This document shows, piece by piece, positions 43,186-52,515 of a stretch of DNA of 64,000 nt (positions within the stretch are counted from its first letter, which is position 1; every line of letters starts with the position of its first letter). Origin of the DNA: JAHBNG01 sp039028975. Its GTDB lineage: Bacteria > Chloroflexota > Anaerolineae > Caldilineales > Caldilineaceae. Both the position numbers and the translations under genes were made by a program. A model generated the notes under the pieces. The model was given only the letters and a program-made list of their open reading frames with translations, was not told where the DNA came from and searched no databases. The stretch spans positions 57,834 through 121,833 of the forward strand of contig JBCCHB010000028.1 of the NCBI GenBank assembly GCA_039028975.1, read 5' to 3'.

Positions 43186-43217
43186 AATGAGAAAAATAAA
43201 CAATGAGAAAAATAAAC
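43186..43217 (+). repeat. Perfect 16-bp tandem duplication of the epimerase start region
   Basis: AATGAGAAAAATAAAC occurs twice in a row. Each unit carries an ATG. The GGAG at 43177-43180 is correctly spaced (6 bases) for the first ATG, at 43187, which encodes only 11 residues before TGA at 43220-43222. The real start at 43203 is 22 bases from that ribosome site. Confidence 0.92.
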
Positions 43218-44042
43218 ATTGAAATCTTCTATTGGATCGACAACTGGGCCGACGACCAAACCGCCTACTTCCAAAAAGCCAAAGATTGCGGCTTCGACGG
43301 CGTTGAAATGTCCCTTATCGATGGACCGGATACGGACGTGGCCAAAATGCGTGCTGAAGCCGAGCGGCTAGGGCTAGACGTCTATTGCAGCATGGGCCTA
43401 CCTGCGGACATGGACATCACCAGCCCAGACGAATCCATGCGGCGACGGGGTATCGAGTTTGTCAAACGTTGTGCCGATGCGGCCCAGCGGGTTGGCAGTC
43501 CAATACTGGGTGGGGTTCCCTATGGACCCTGGCTGGTCTTCCCTGAAACAGATAATATCCAATCGTACCGCGATCGAGGCGCGGCGGCTATGAGCGAAAT
43601 TGCACAGACTGCCAGCGACCTAGGCATTACCATTACTGTGGAGCTGCTCAACCGCTTTGAGACTTTTATGTTCAATACGGTGGATGAGGGATTGGCCTAT
43701 CTAGCGCAGGTCGATCAGCCCAACGTCAAGCTACAGTTGGACACCTACCACATGAATATGGAGGAGGATGATATTCCTGAAGCCATTATCAAGGCTGGCG
43801 ATAAGATTGGCCACTTCCACTGCGCCGCCAGCAACCGCAAACTGCCCGGCAAGGGGCATATCAGTTGGACCGAAGTCTTCAACGCCCTGGATGAGGTCAA
43901 CTATCATGGTGGCGTGGTGATTGAGACGTTCCCTAATCCCAATGCAGAGACGGGACGCACCATCAACGTTTGGCGTCCGCTGGTTGAGGATTTTGACAGA
44001 GAGGTGGTTGAGTCGCTGACGTTTTTGCGCAATGTACAATAG
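43203..44042 (+). CDS. Sugar phosphate isomerase/epimerase family protein (tagatose/allulose 3-epimerase-like)
   Basis: 279-residue TIM barrel. Metal and catalytic residues fit the ketose 3-epimerase pattern: Glu in ITVELLNRFE, Asp in KLQLDTYHMNMEEDD, His in GHFHCAASNRK, Glu in GGVVIETFPNP. Probably epimerises a ketohexose or ketopentose at C3. First gene of a carbohydrate operon continuing to about 49.5 or 50.1 kb. Its ribosome site is displaced by a 16-bp duplication, which could lower translation. Confidence 0.87.
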   Translation: MRKINIEIFYWIDNWADDQTAYFQKAKDCGFDGVEMSLIDGPDTDVAKMRAEAERLGLDVYCSMGLPADMDITSPDESMRRRGIEFVKRCADAAQRVGSPILGGVPYGPWLVFPETDNIQSYRDRGAAAMSEIAQTASDLGITITVELLNRFETFMFNTVDEGLAYLAQVDQPNVKLQLDTYHMNMEEDDIPEAIIKAGDKIGHFHCAASNRKLPGKGHISWTEVFNALDEVNYHGGVVIETFPNPNAETGRTINVWRPLVEDFDREVVESLTFLRNVQ

Positions 44043-44060
44043 TTCGGCCTAGGAGGAAAT

Positions 44061-44909
44061 ATGGACGAGGGTAACAGCATCAAGACGCAAGTTCTGTTGC
44101 TGGGTGTTTTTCATTTCAAAGATTCTGGCTTAGATGCCTACAAACCCCAACACGACATTGACATTCTATCTCCCCAACGGCAGCAGGAGGTAAACGAAGT
44201 AGTAGAGCGGCTGGCTGGCTTTCAACCAACCAAGATCGCCATCGAGCGGCGCAAACCCTTCCAAGAGCAAACAGATAATCAGTATAATGATTATCGGAAT
44301 GGAAACTTCGAACTACCTGGTGCGGAACATTACCAACTTGGCTTTCGAATGGCCGCCCGATTTAACCATGATACGGTCTACTGTACGGACGCTTGGAATC
44401 GGTATTTTGAACCACCTGTTGATCTAGAAGCTATCTGTGGTAGTCGCAACGGGGAGGAATTGAACCAGTATCTAACAGAAGAGCTGAGCTTTGACGCATT
44501 TGGGGATTTGCAGTCCTATGCGGATAAGCATGGGCAAGGTGAAATCATTCCACAGTATTATGATGGGATTATTCAACAGGCTAAGCTAAATGATCAGGCC
44601 AAAATGGATCGTACACTGCGTGAAACCTTATTGCTGATGAATCGAGAAGAGCGCATATGGCAAAGTCATGGAGAGTATTTTAATGGTCCTTTCCGAATTG
44701 GGAAAGGGAATGAATACCCTGGTGTTGACTACGTTATGTCTTGGTATACTCGTAATTTACGGATCTTCGCCAATATCCAGCGGATTACCGAATCGGTAGA
44801 TGACCGGATTCTAGTTATATTTGGTGCGGGACATGTCCCAATTTTGCGTCATTGCGTTATCGCAGCCCATGAATATGATTTGGTTGAGGTAAGTGAATAT
44901 CTTGGATAA
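44061..44909 (+). CDS. DUF5694 protein (TIKI/TraB-like fold)
   Basis: 282 residues. LLGVFHFKDSG at the N-terminus and VIFGAGHVPILRH at the C-terminus give the paired GxFH and GxGH motifs, and AIERRKP and EERIW the conserved Glu residues, of this metal-dependent hydrolase-like superfamily. Function unknown. A strong AGGAGG precedes the ATG, 18 bp after the epimerase. Confidence 0.82.
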   Translation: MDEGNSIKTQVLLLGVFHFKDSGLDAYKPQHDIDILSPQRQQEVNEVVERLAGFQPTKIAIERRKPFQEQTDNQYNDYRNGNFELPGAEHYQLGFRMAARFNHDTVYCTDAWNRYFEPPVDLEAICGSRNGEELNQYLTEELSFDAFGDLQSYADKHGQGEIIPQYYDGIIQQAKLNDQAKMDRTLRETLLLMNREERIWQSHGEYFNGPFRIGKGNEYPGVDYVMSWYTRNLRIFANIQRITESVDDRILVIFGAGHVPILRHCVIAAHEYDLVEVSEYLG

Positions 44910-44935
44910 TCCAAGACTTAGCGGGAACCAGTTTT

Positions 44936-45613
44936 ATGGTAGATACTCCACTGATTGACTCCGTGTTCGTAGGGCAACCACAGACGCTCACTGATGAAGG
45001 AGGCACATGGACTTCATCTATTTATCGCAATCGGATTGAGACGCCAGTTCGGGTAGACATCGGAGGTTTAGCCGGAGACAAGGTTGCACAGTCCTACCAT
45101 GGCGGACCCGATGCAGATATCTGTGTTCACCTGGTAAGCCATTATCAACATTGGAACGTTGAATATGATATGAAGCTTGAATCTGGTTTTGTTGGCGAAA
45201 ACTTAACCATCGATAATCTCATGGAGGAGGATGTCTGTGCAGGCGATATTGTGCGTATCGGCACAACGCTGGCTCAAGTAACCCAGCCTAGGGTACCTTG
45301 CGCAAATTTGGCTCGCCGAATTGGCCGCTCCGACTGGGTCAAGCTGACAATCCGCGAAAATCGCACTGGGTTCTACATGCGAGTTCTCGAGGCCGGTATG
45401 ATCCAAGCGGGCAATCTATGGTTGCTACAGGAAAGATTGAATCCGGAAGGCACTATCCCGCGCCTGAATCGATGTATGTATCTTGCTTTTGACCGCTCCT
45501 ACGCCCAATGTGTAGTCAACATGTCCGGCTTGAGCGAGTGGTGGAAAGCACAAACCGTAGAGAAGATTGAACAGTCCGATTCACATTGGACGGTGACTAT
45601 GAAAGACGAATAA
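44936..45613 (+). CDS. MOSC-domain protein (YiiM-like)
   Basis: 225 residues. YHGGPDADICVH, GFVGENLTI and VTQPRVPCANLARR are the MOSC landmarks, with the Cys that can bind molybdenum or sulfur. YiiM-type proteins reduce N-hydroxylated bases with a molybdenum cofactor. The stop codon TAA overlaps the ATG of the next gene. Why it sits in a sugar operon is unclear. Confidence 0.88.
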   Translation: MVDTPLIDSVFVGQPQTLTDEGGTWTSSIYRNRIETPVRVDIGGLAGDKVAQSYHGGPDADICVHLVSHYQHWNVEYDMKLESGFVGENLTIDNLMEEDVCAGDIVRIGTTLAQVTQPRVPCANLARRIGRSDWVKLTIRENRTGFYMRVLEAGMIQAGNLWLLQERLNPEGTIPRLNRCMYLAFDRSYAQCVVNMSGLSEWWKAQTVEKIEQSDSHWTVTMKDE

Positions 45614-46620
45614 TGCCAGCACGAACAAAAAAACTGATCAATCATCCTAATGATATCCTTTCTGAAATGTTAGAGGGATATGCAGCGGCGTACTCGGACA
45701 TCATTCAGCTTCAAGGTGAACACCTCATCGTCCGTACCACGCCCAAAGTAGAAGGTAATGTCGCGTTGATCATCGGCAACGGAACCGGCCATGAACCGGC
45801 CATGATCGGTTGGATTGGTGAAGGACTCTTCGATGTGAACGTGGCTGGCCCGCTCTTTACTGCGCCCGGACCTTTCGAGATTCTGGAGGGCATCAAAGCC
45901 GCGGACCGAGGGGCGGGCGTGCTGCTCTGCGTCTCTCACCACGAAGGGGATCGACTGAATGCTGAGGCAGCCCTTGAGTTTGCCAAGGACGAGGGCATCA
46001 ACAACGTAGATCTGGTCCTGCTCTATGATGATGTTGCTTCGGCACCCAAGGGAGAAGAAGCCGCACGCCGTGGCACTGCGGGACTCTTCTTTACCTGGAA
46101 GATGCTAGGTGCGTTCGCTGAAACAAGCAACGACTTGGCCGCTTGCAAAGCCCTTGCTGAAAAAGTGCGAGACAATACCCGCTCACTCTCTATGGCCCTG
46201 GATTCCTGCGCCAGCCCGATTACTGGTGAACCCATGTTTGAACTAGCCGACGACGAAATTGAGATAGGCATGGGCATTCATGGCGAGGCAGGTATGTATA
46301 AAGGGAAGCTCCTCTCTGCTGATGAGATCATAGACCAGATGCTGCCTGGGATTGTGGAAGACCTCCCTTTCGTCTCCGGCGACCAAGTCTGTGTACTCAT
46401 CAATAACGCAGGGAGCCTGACGATTATGGAGCTTTCCATCCTCTATCGGCGGGTTCAACAGCGGCTAGATGAGATGGAGATCAGCGTTCATAAAGCGTGG
46501 TTGGGTCAATACGCAACCACCCAGGAGATGGCGGGATTTGGGCTTTCTCTCTGTCGGGTAGATCATCAACTAAAAGCACTCTACGATGCCCCCGCGAACG
46601 GTGCTTTCTTCAAAATGTAA
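45613..46620 (+). CDS. Dihydroxyacetone kinase DhaK-type subunit
   Basis: 335 residues, DhaK domain only. Substrate-binding residues: His60 in NGTGHEPAM, Asp113 in HHEGDRLN and His223 in GMGIHGEAGM, the His that forms a covalent hemiaminal with the ketone. The usual DhaL nucleotide-binding domain is neither fused nor encoded in the window, so it needs a partner elsewhere. In this operon a short ketose such as dihydroxyacetone, erythrulose or apulose is a plausible substrate (inference). Start ATG overlaps the MOSC stop as TAATG. Confidence 0.88.
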   Translation: MPARTKKLINHPNDILSEMLEGYAAAYSDIIQLQGEHLIVRTTPKVEGNVALIIGNGTGHEPAMIGWIGEGLFDVNVAGPLFTAPGPFEILEGIKAADRGAGVLLCVSHHEGDRLNAEAALEFAKDEGINNVDLVLLYDDVASAPKGEEAARRGTAGLFFTWKMLGAFAETSNDLAACKALAEKVRDNTRSLSMALDSCASPITGEPMFELADDEIEIGMGIHGEAGMYKGKLLSADEIIDQMLPGIVEDLPFVSGDQVCVLINNAGSLTIMELSILYRRVQQRLDEMEISVHKAWLGQYATTQEMAGFGLSLCRVDHQLKALYDAPANGAFFKM

Positions 46621-46640
46621 GCCTTAAAAAGGAGCGCATC

Positions 46641-48053
46641 ATGGCAAAAGTAGCAATCATTGGCGCAGGTAGTATTGTATTTTGTAAGACCCTCATACTG
46701 GACATTCTCGCTGCAGATGGCTTAGAAGGTACCGAGTTCGCCTTGATGGCACCCAGCACCACGCGTACCCCACAAGTAGAGTCATTTATAAATCGCGTAA
46801 TTGAAGCGAACAAACTGCCAGCTAAAGTTTGGGTCACCACAGATCAACGAGAAGCCGTACGCGATGCCGATTATGTGATCACCACCTTCCAGGTTGGCGG
46901 TATCAAAGGCTTCGAAAGCGATTACAAAATTCCGCTCAAATATGGTGTTGATCAATGTATTGGTGATACGTTAGGGCCAGGTGGTATCTTCCGAGCACTA
47001 CGTAGTATTCCTGTGATGATGGACTTAGCTCGAGACATGGAAGAACTTTGTCCCAACGCAGTCTTGCTCAATTATGTCAACCCGATGGCCATGGTCTGCT
47101 GGGCACTAGGGACCACTAACGTTGAGTTTATTGGCCTCTGCCACGGCGTGCAGACCACCCTTGATCTAATCTCTGGTTATGTCAATCTGCCCAAAGAGGA
47201 GATCGACATTACCTGTGCGGGCATCAACCACATGGGATGGTTCATTAAGGTTGAGCATCAGGGCCAGAATCTCTATCCTTTGTTGCGTGAACGCTTCGAA
47301 CAGCCCGAATATTACGTCAATGAGAAGGTGCGGGGTGAGGCCTTCCGTCACTTCGGCTACTTCATGACGGAATCCACGGGGCACTTGGCCGAATACCTGC
47401 CCTACTTTCGTAAGAATCAGGAGTCGCTGGATCGCTATTGTGATGAACCAGGATTTGGTGGCGAAAGTGGCGCTTACTATAGCTGGTGTGCATCAGTGGC
47501 CGAACGCTACAACGACCAAGATATTCTCGCCAACGAATCGGTCGAGATTCCTCCCAGAAGCATCGAATATGGTTCGTATGTTATAGAAGCACTAGAGACT
47601 GGTAGGACGTTTAAGCTAAACGGTAATGTACGCAACGATGGTATGATTGCCAATCTACCTAATGATTGCTGTAGCGAGGGGCCTGTTTATGTGGATCGTA
47701 CCGGTATTCATAAAACTATGGTTGGGAATCTGCCGCCTCAATGTGCCGCGCTGAATATGACCAATATTAACGTGCAAAGGCTGGCAGTTGAAGCCGCGCT
47801 GACGGGCGATCCCGAACACATTGTCCACGCCTGTGCATTGGATCCATTGACCTCGGCGGTGCTCACCTTGCGAGAAATCCGCAACATGGCCCACGAAATG
47901 CTGGAAGCCCAAAGGCAGTGGTTACCACAATTCGAGGACAGATCCATCACTCCTAAGTTCTCAATCAAGATTCCGGAAGATGTCACGCCGGCTGATGTTC
48001 CGCTAGATCCAGCACTGGCAATCATTGCTCGTTTCCAGGAATTATCCGAGTAA
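46641..48053 (+). CDS. Glycoside hydrolase family 4 (alpha-galactosidase/alpha-glucosidase type)
   Basis: 470 residues. NAD+-binding fold VAIIGAGSIVFCKTLILDIL at the N-terminus; GPGGIFRALRSIP, NYVNPMAM, the metal-binding Cys in GLCHGVQ, and INHMGW are GH4 hallmarks. GH4 enzymes need NAD+, Mn2+ and reducing conditions and cleave by oxidation-elimination in the cytoplasm. AAGGAG before the ATG. The frame is open 48 codons upstream into dhaK, but without support. Confidence 0.92.
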   Translation: MAKVAIIGAGSIVFCKTLILDILAADGLEGTEFALMAPSTTRTPQVESFINRVIEANKLPAKVWVTTDQREAVRDADYVITTFQVGGIKGFESDYKIPLKYGVDQCIGDTLGPGGIFRALRSIPVMMDLARDMEELCPNAVLLNYVNPMAMVCWALGTTNVEFIGLCHGVQTTLDLISGYVNLPKEEIDITCAGINHMGWFIKVEHQGQNLYPLLRERFEQPEYYVNEKVRGEAFRHFGYFMTESTGHLAEYLPYFRKNQESLDRYCDEPGFGGESGAYYSWCASVAERYNDQDILANESVEIPPRSIEYGSYVIEALETGRTFKLNGNVRNDGMIANLPNDCCSEGPVYVDRTGIHKTMVGNLPPQCAALNMTNINVQRLAVEAALTGDPEHIVHACALDPLTSAVLTLREIRNMAHEMLEAQRQWLPQFEDRSITPKFSIKIPEDVTPADVPLDPALAIIARFQELSE

Positions 48054-48059
48054 TACACG

Positions 48060-49493
48060 ATGACCAAACTAAAAGTTGGCTACGTTGGCGTGGCCTATAC
48101 CACATACTTTGCGGAAGAACACAACCAATACAATCGCGCTATCACCGGGTTGGAGGAACTTAGCCAGAAGTTGGACTTTGAGCTGGTCGCCATCCCTTAC
48201 GGTCTGACTGATGATGTGCTGACCCAGCAGGCCATCAACGAACTGACAGACAAGCAGGTGGACTTTCTACTGCTGCAAACCGCCACCTGTGCCGCGGGCG
48301 ACCAGATATTACAGCTCGCACAAGTTGCTCCCTATCTCGGTCTATGGGCCACACCTGATCCCCATCAATCGGGCGACATTCAGCTCCATTCCCTGGTCTC
48401 TATGCAACACTTTGCGTCGATTCTTAAGCGGTACGTACCGGAGCAGAATACGGCATTTAAGTGGTTCTATGGCAATGTAGAGGATGAGCGTTTCCGACGC
48501 AGACTAACGGTGACCATCGGGGCACTAACCGCTGTCAAAAAGATGACCCACGCCAGGATAGGCTCTATAGGTGGCATCTCGCCGGGCTTCTACAACATGC
48601 TACTTGATCCGCGCAAGCTGCGTGCCCGCTTCGGCACCGAGATAGTAGAACATGAACTGGCCGAAGTCGTTGCGCTAGCCAAGGAGTATGATCAAGGCCA
48701 GGTGCTCTCTGTGATGAATGAGATGAAAGCCGGGGCGTCTGAAATTCTGGTAACCGACGAGCGGATGGAGAAGGGCGGGCGGGTCTATCTGGCGCTGAAA
48801 GAACTAGCAGAACGCAATGGCTATGATGCCTTAGCTGTCCAGTGCTGGTCTAAATTTCAGGATCTGTATGGCGTAGCCCCCTGCATGTCCTACAGCTGGC
48901 TTGGATCGGAGGATGGACTGGCTGTGGCCTGTGAAGGCGATGTGCCAGGTGCAGTCTCTATGTTGTTGCTCAACTATCTGACGCGTAGGGCTGGCTCATC
49001 AACCTTGCTCGATCTAGCCGCTATTGACCCAGATTCCAACACGGTCCTCATGTGGCACTGTGGCGTCTCGCCTCGCCACTTTGCCAATGAAAACGGCATC
49101 AAATGGGTGGACCATACAACGCTTGGCCGCAAGTCGGAGATCTCTTTTGGCGTGGCCGGTGATCAAGTCTTTGCCTCTCAGGATACGACCATCGCCTACG
49201 TTGGCGACGATGCTTCTAAATTATTGGTGGTTGGCTCCAAAATTGTTGAGCGAGATGAGCCAGGCTTTGACGGTACACGAGGCTGGTTTGCTCAATTTGA
49301 GTTAAACCAAGATCCAATTGAACTGTGGGATCTGGTTAACACGCTGGCGGTACGGGGGCAGGAGCACCATTTTGCCGTTGGTCAGGGTGACGTCACGTCC
49401 GAGTTACTGGAGGTGGCTGCATGGCTCAAGATGGAGACGGTGCAGAAGGTGTCCTATAAGGATTATCTACAGATCGAAGGGATAAACGTTTAA
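48060..49493 (+). CDS. L-fucose/L-arabinose isomerase-family protein
   Basis: 477 residues. The Rossmann-like N-domain VGYVGVAYTTYFAEEHNQYN, the central region LAVQCWSKFQDLYGVAPCMSYSWLGSEDGLAVACEGDVPGA, with the metal-binding Glu/Asp area, and the C-terminal MWHCGVSPRHF motif are typical of FucI/AraA relatives. Aldose-ketose isomerisation is expected but the sugar is not known. It begins six bases after GH4, so it is in the same operon. Confidence 0.87.
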   Translation: MTKLKVGYVGVAYTTYFAEEHNQYNRAITGLEELSQKLDFELVAIPYGLTDDVLTQQAINELTDKQVDFLLLQTATCAAGDQILQLAQVAPYLGLWATPDPHQSGDIQLHSLVSMQHFASILKRYVPEQNTAFKWFYGNVEDERFRRRLTVTIGALTAVKKMTHARIGSIGGISPGFYNMLLDPRKLRARFGTEIVEHELAEVVALAKEYDQGQVLSVMNEMKAGASEILVTDERMEKGGRVYLALKELAERNGYDALAVQCWSKFQDLYGVAPCMSYSWLGSEDGLAVACEGDVPGAVSMLLLNYLTRRAGSSTLLDLAAIDPDSNTVLMWHCGVSPRHFANENGIKWVDHTTLGRKSEISFGVAGDQVFASQDTTIAYVGDDASKLLVVGSKIVERDEPGFDGTRGWFAQFELNQDPIELWDLVNTLAVRGQEHHFAVGQGDVTSELLEVAAWLKMETVQKVSYKDYLQIEGINV

Positions 49494-49494
49494 G

Positions 49495-50139
49495 TTGCCG
49501 TCATTCGATAGTGTTCTTAACGCCTTTGTGACCCTCTTCGTTACGATTGATCCAGTAGGCAATGCACCGCTCTTTCTCGGCTTAACTGCGGGCATGGCTG
49601 CACCGGAAAGACGCATGATTGCCATGCGCGGCGTGATCGTTGCCTTTTTCATCCTTTCCCTCTTTGCACTGACAGGTACGGCGATTCTAGACGCAATGGG
49701 GATAACCATCAACGCCTTCCGCGTGGCGGGTGGACTTCTGCTCTTTGTGACTGCATTCGAAATGATCTACGGGCAGCGGCAGGAGCGCAAGGCCCAAACC
49801 TCCGAGTCCGCTCTGAAAGATCAATTGGCTGATATTGCAGTCTTCCCTTTAGGCATCCCGCTGATTGCAGGACCGGGAGCAATCTCTGCCACCATTCTGC
49901 TTTCATCGCAGATGGCAACAGGATCAGATCCAAGTCGTTGGATTGGAACTATTCTACTCATAGGTGTCATCTTTGTCCTGCTTGCTGGGACTGGGCTGGT
50001 ACTAATTGGAGCCGAGTTTGTAGATAAGTATATTGGCAATACGGCTAGAATGGTCCTCACCAGATTGCTTGGTGTCTTGCTGGCGGCATTGTGCGTTCAG
50101 TACGTTGCTGATGGTGCGTTAGCACTCTTTACCAAATAG
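49495..50139 (+). CDS. MarC-family integral membrane protein
   Basis: 214 residues, six helices. FVTLFVTIDPVGNAPLFLGLT at the start and FPLGIPLIAGPGAISATILLS in the middle are the MarC repeats. Function is not firmly known; a drug-resistance role has been withdrawn in E. coli. TTG start lies one base after the isomerase stop, suggesting coupling. Confidence 0.9.
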   Translation: MPSFDSVLNAFVTLFVTIDPVGNAPLFLGLTAGMAAPERRMIAMRGVIVAFFILSLFALTGTAILDAMGITINAFRVAGGLLLFVTAFEMIYGQRQERKAQTSESALKDQLADIAVFPLGIPLIAGPGAISATILLSSQMATGSDPSRWIGTILLIGVIFVLLAGTGLVLIGAEFVDKYIGNTARMVLTRLLGVLLAALCVQYVADGALALFTK

Positions 50140-50201
50140 GCGTAAAGCCTAAGCATTTTTCGTTTCATTTGGGTCTCGGCTGTCCGACTGGGGAGGTAAC
50201 A

Positions 50202-50954
50202 ATGCACTGGGTACGTGAATTTTACGAGAAGCAGAATGAGTGGTTTCATTTTGATAAAGGTGACGTGTCCGATGCCCATCGCGAAAAAGCGGCTCTGATT
50301 GAAGAATTTGTCGGGTCTGGCCCGAAACGGGTATTAGAGCTAGGGGCAGGTACTGGGCATGTTGCAGCCGCGATGGCTGATTTGGGGCACACTGTCACTG
50401 CCGTTGAACTTGTGCCCACTCTTGCTGCTCATGCACAAAAGCTGGCCTCGTCCCGAACATCGCAAAAGATGGGTGTGATCAATGACGATTTTTATGCCAT
50501 TCCACTGGAGGACAACTTTGATGTGGTCTGTTACTGGGACGGTTTCGGAATCGGTACAGATGATGATCAGTGGCGTTTGCTTCAGCGCATAGCCAGTTGG
50601 TTGGCACCAACCGGCTATGCACTGATGGATATAGGAACACCGTGGTATGCCGCGTCTGTCGATGGTCGGGGGTGGGAGGTTGGAGAGGCCGAGCGACAAT
50701 ATAGCTTTGACGCGGATGGCTGCAGATGGGAAGATACCTGGTGGCCCAAGGGACAACCAGACCAGGCTGTAAAACAGTCAATTCGTTGTTATTCGCCGGC
50801 CGACTTCCGGATGTTGCTAGTCGGTACTGGCCTGAAGCTAGTCCACGTAAAGCCCGGCGGCACCATGGATTGGGAAGAGGGTAAGTGGCTTCCATCCGTT
50901 CCGCTAAAGAAATCCATGTTTTATACTGTTCAAGTTGGGCCATCTCCCGTCTAA
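50202..50954 (+). CDS. Class I SAM-dependent methyltransferase
   Basis: 250 residues. Motif I is VLELGAGTGHVAAAMADLG (about 45-63), with VTAVELVP following, and FDVVCYWDGFGIGTDDDQ as motif II/III. A perfect GGGAGG lies 6 bases before this ATG, better than the in-frame TTG 11 codons upstream. Substrate unknown. Confidence 0.88.
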   Translation: MHWVREFYEKQNEWFHFDKGDVSDAHREKAALIEEFVGSGPKRVLELGAGTGHVAAAMADLGHTVTAVELVPTLAAHAQKLASSRTSQKMGVINDDFYAIPLEDNFDVVCYWDGFGIGTDDDQWRLLQRIASWLAPTGYALMDIGTPWYAASVDGRGWEVGEAERQYSFDADGCRWEDTWWPKGQPDQAVKQSIRCYSPADFRMLLVGTGLKLVHVKPGGTMDWEEGKWLPSVPLKKSMFYTVQVGPSPV

Positions 50955-50965
50955 ACGGGTGACTA

Positions 50966-50974
50966 TGGTATACT
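50966..50974 (+). promoter_or_regulatory. Extended -10 promoter before the YnjB-like gene
   Basis: TGGTATACT (TGn plus TATACT) about 135 bp before the start codon at 51109. No -35 is clear. The long leader between them holds no obvious riboswitch. Confidence 0.5.
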
Positions 50975-51108
50975 GCATTCACTTAGACAATAGAGTTGTT
51001 CAGGACTAAGGATATTAAACCGTGCAGGCTACTGACTGTAGGTTTTTTTCAAAATACTTGGTTTCCCAGATTTCTAACTCTTCTCGTTCAAACCATAAGG
51101 AGAAATTG

Positions 51109-52407
51109 ATGAAGCAAAAAATCAACCTATTCATCGGCGCAATGACCATCATTGGCCTTTTGCTTACAGCCTGTGCTGTCCCCGTCGCCGCACCGGCTGA
51201 GGATGAAGGTGGCGAAGCCATGGCCGATAGTTCTGAAAGCATGGAGAGCATGGACGCCGCCCCCACCTACGAATCCTGGGATGACGTGCTGGCCGCAGCC
51301 GATGGAACCACCGTCAACTGGTTCATGTGGGGTGGTTCGGACACCATTAATGAGAATGTGGACAACGACATCGGTGGCCCGTTGCTGGAGAACTATAATA
51401 TCACCCTCAATCGTGTACCGATCGCTGGTACGGCGGATGCTGTGAACAAGGTCCTAGACGAATCAGCCGCTGGTGTGAATGCGGGCGGAAGCATCGACTT
51501 GATCTGGATTAACGGTGAGAATTTCAAAACGCTGAAAGACGCGGGGCTGCTCTACGGTCCGTGGGCCGAGACACTGCCCAATGCTGTCCACGTCGATTGG
51601 TCAGACCCGGCCTTGGCCTATGATTTTGGCCTTGCCGTAGAGGGTTATGAATCCCCATGGGGCCATGCCCAGTTCGTGATGGAATATAACACCGAGCTGG
51701 TTGGCGATACACCACCGACGACTTTCGAAGATTTGCAATCGTGGATTCACGAGAACCCCGGTCTCTTTACTTACCCAGCTATTCCTGACTTTACCGGCAG
51801 TGTCTTTGTACGTCACATCTTCATGTGGGCTGCAGGTGGTGCCGAGCCGTTCCTAGGTGACTTTGACCAAGCCGTCTTTGATGAATATGCACCAGCCGTC
51901 TGGGAATACCTTAACGACATCGAGCCAGATCTATGGCGCGGTGGCCAGACCTACCCTGAAGCACCGGCAATGATCGATCTGCTGGCTAACCAAGAAGTGG
52001 CCTTTAACATGGGTTATGGTCCATCTCGTGCTTCTACAAACATCCGCGAGGGTACCTATCCCGAAAGCATTCGCACCTTTGTCTTTGATACGGGAACCTT
52101 GGCCAACAACAACTTTGTGGCCATCCCTTTTAACGCCAACAATCCAGCTGCGGCTATGGTCTTAGCCGATCATATCCTCTCGCCTGAGTTCCAGCTGATA
52201 ATGCAGGATCCCAATCAGTGGGGCTGGCTCTCACCCGTTGATCCGACGACCTATGACGAAGACTTTCAGGCTACAATAAGTGGTTACGAAAGTGGTGTTG
52301 CGACCCTGCCGCTGGAAGTGCTCAATTCCAACGCGCTGCCGGAGCCAAATGGCGAATGGGTAACCGCTATGGAGCAAGGCTGGATTGAGAACGTGCTTGA
52401 ACAGTAA
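51109..52407 (+). CDS. ABC importer substrate-binding lipoprotein, YnjB-like
   Basis: 432 residues. The signal peptide MKQKINLFIGAMTIIGLLLT ends with the lipobox LTAC, then an Asp/Glu/Ser/Met linker. The mature part TTVNWFMWGGSDTINENVDN and VNAGGSIDLIWINGENFKTL is characteristic of the YnjB family. AAGGAG lies before the ATG. The permeases and ATPase of the same kind are at 52516, 56010 and 59325. Substrate unknown; the presence of ADP-ribosyl and nucleoside hydrolase genes downstream hints at a nucleoside-like compound. Confidence 0.9.
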   Translation: MKQKINLFIGAMTIIGLLLTACAVPVAAPAEDEGGEAMADSSESMESMDAAPTYESWDDVLAAADGTTVNWFMWGGSDTINENVDNDIGGPLLENYNITLNRVPIAGTADAVNKVLDESAAGVNAGGSIDLIWINGENFKTLKDAGLLYGPWAETLPNAVHVDWSDPALAYDFGLAVEGYESPWGHAQFVMEYNTELVGDTPPTTFEDLQSWIHENPGLFTYPAIPDFTGSVFVRHIFMWAAGGAEPFLGDFDQAVFDEYAPAVWEYLNDIEPDLWRGGQTYPEAPAMIDLLANQEVAFNMGYGPSRASTNIREGTYPESIRTFVFDTGTLANNNFVAIPFNANNPAAAMVLADHILSPEFQLIMQDPNQWGWLSPVDPTTYDEDFQATISGYESGVATLPLEVLNSNALPEPNGEWVTAMEQGWIENVLEQ

Positions 52408-52430
52408 GATTTAGTGATCGGTGCGCCAGT

Positions 52431-52460
52431 ATTCGGTAGGCCGGTCACTGACTACCGAAT
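52431..52460 (+). repeat. Hairpin between binding-protein and permease genes
   Basis: ATTCGGTAG, 12 bases, CTACCGAAT: a perfect 9-bp stem. A third ACCGAAT lies at about 52506. No T-run, so more likely an mRNA-stabilising structure that raises the level of the binding protein relative to the permease, as in the maltose operon. Confidence 0.6.
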
Positions 52461-52515
52461 CTACTGTCAATTATATTCAGGACGACACATTACCTACGTA
52501 CCGATTACCGAATAT

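Larger units (their letters stand above)
42899..43202. other. Repeat-rich spacer after the GxxExxY gene
   Basis: Contains the inverted repeat copy (42909-42945), the 21-bp TTAGGAACGAGAATT motif (42944-42964), a 45-codon open frame at 42977-43114 with no recognisable product, and the right direct repeat (43138-43175). Confidence 0.5.

Noticed and set aside
52414..52515. N-terminal extension of permease 1 by 34 codons
   Set aside because: It would run through the inverted-repeat hairpin and lacks a ribosome site; the hydrophobic N-terminus fits the later ATG.
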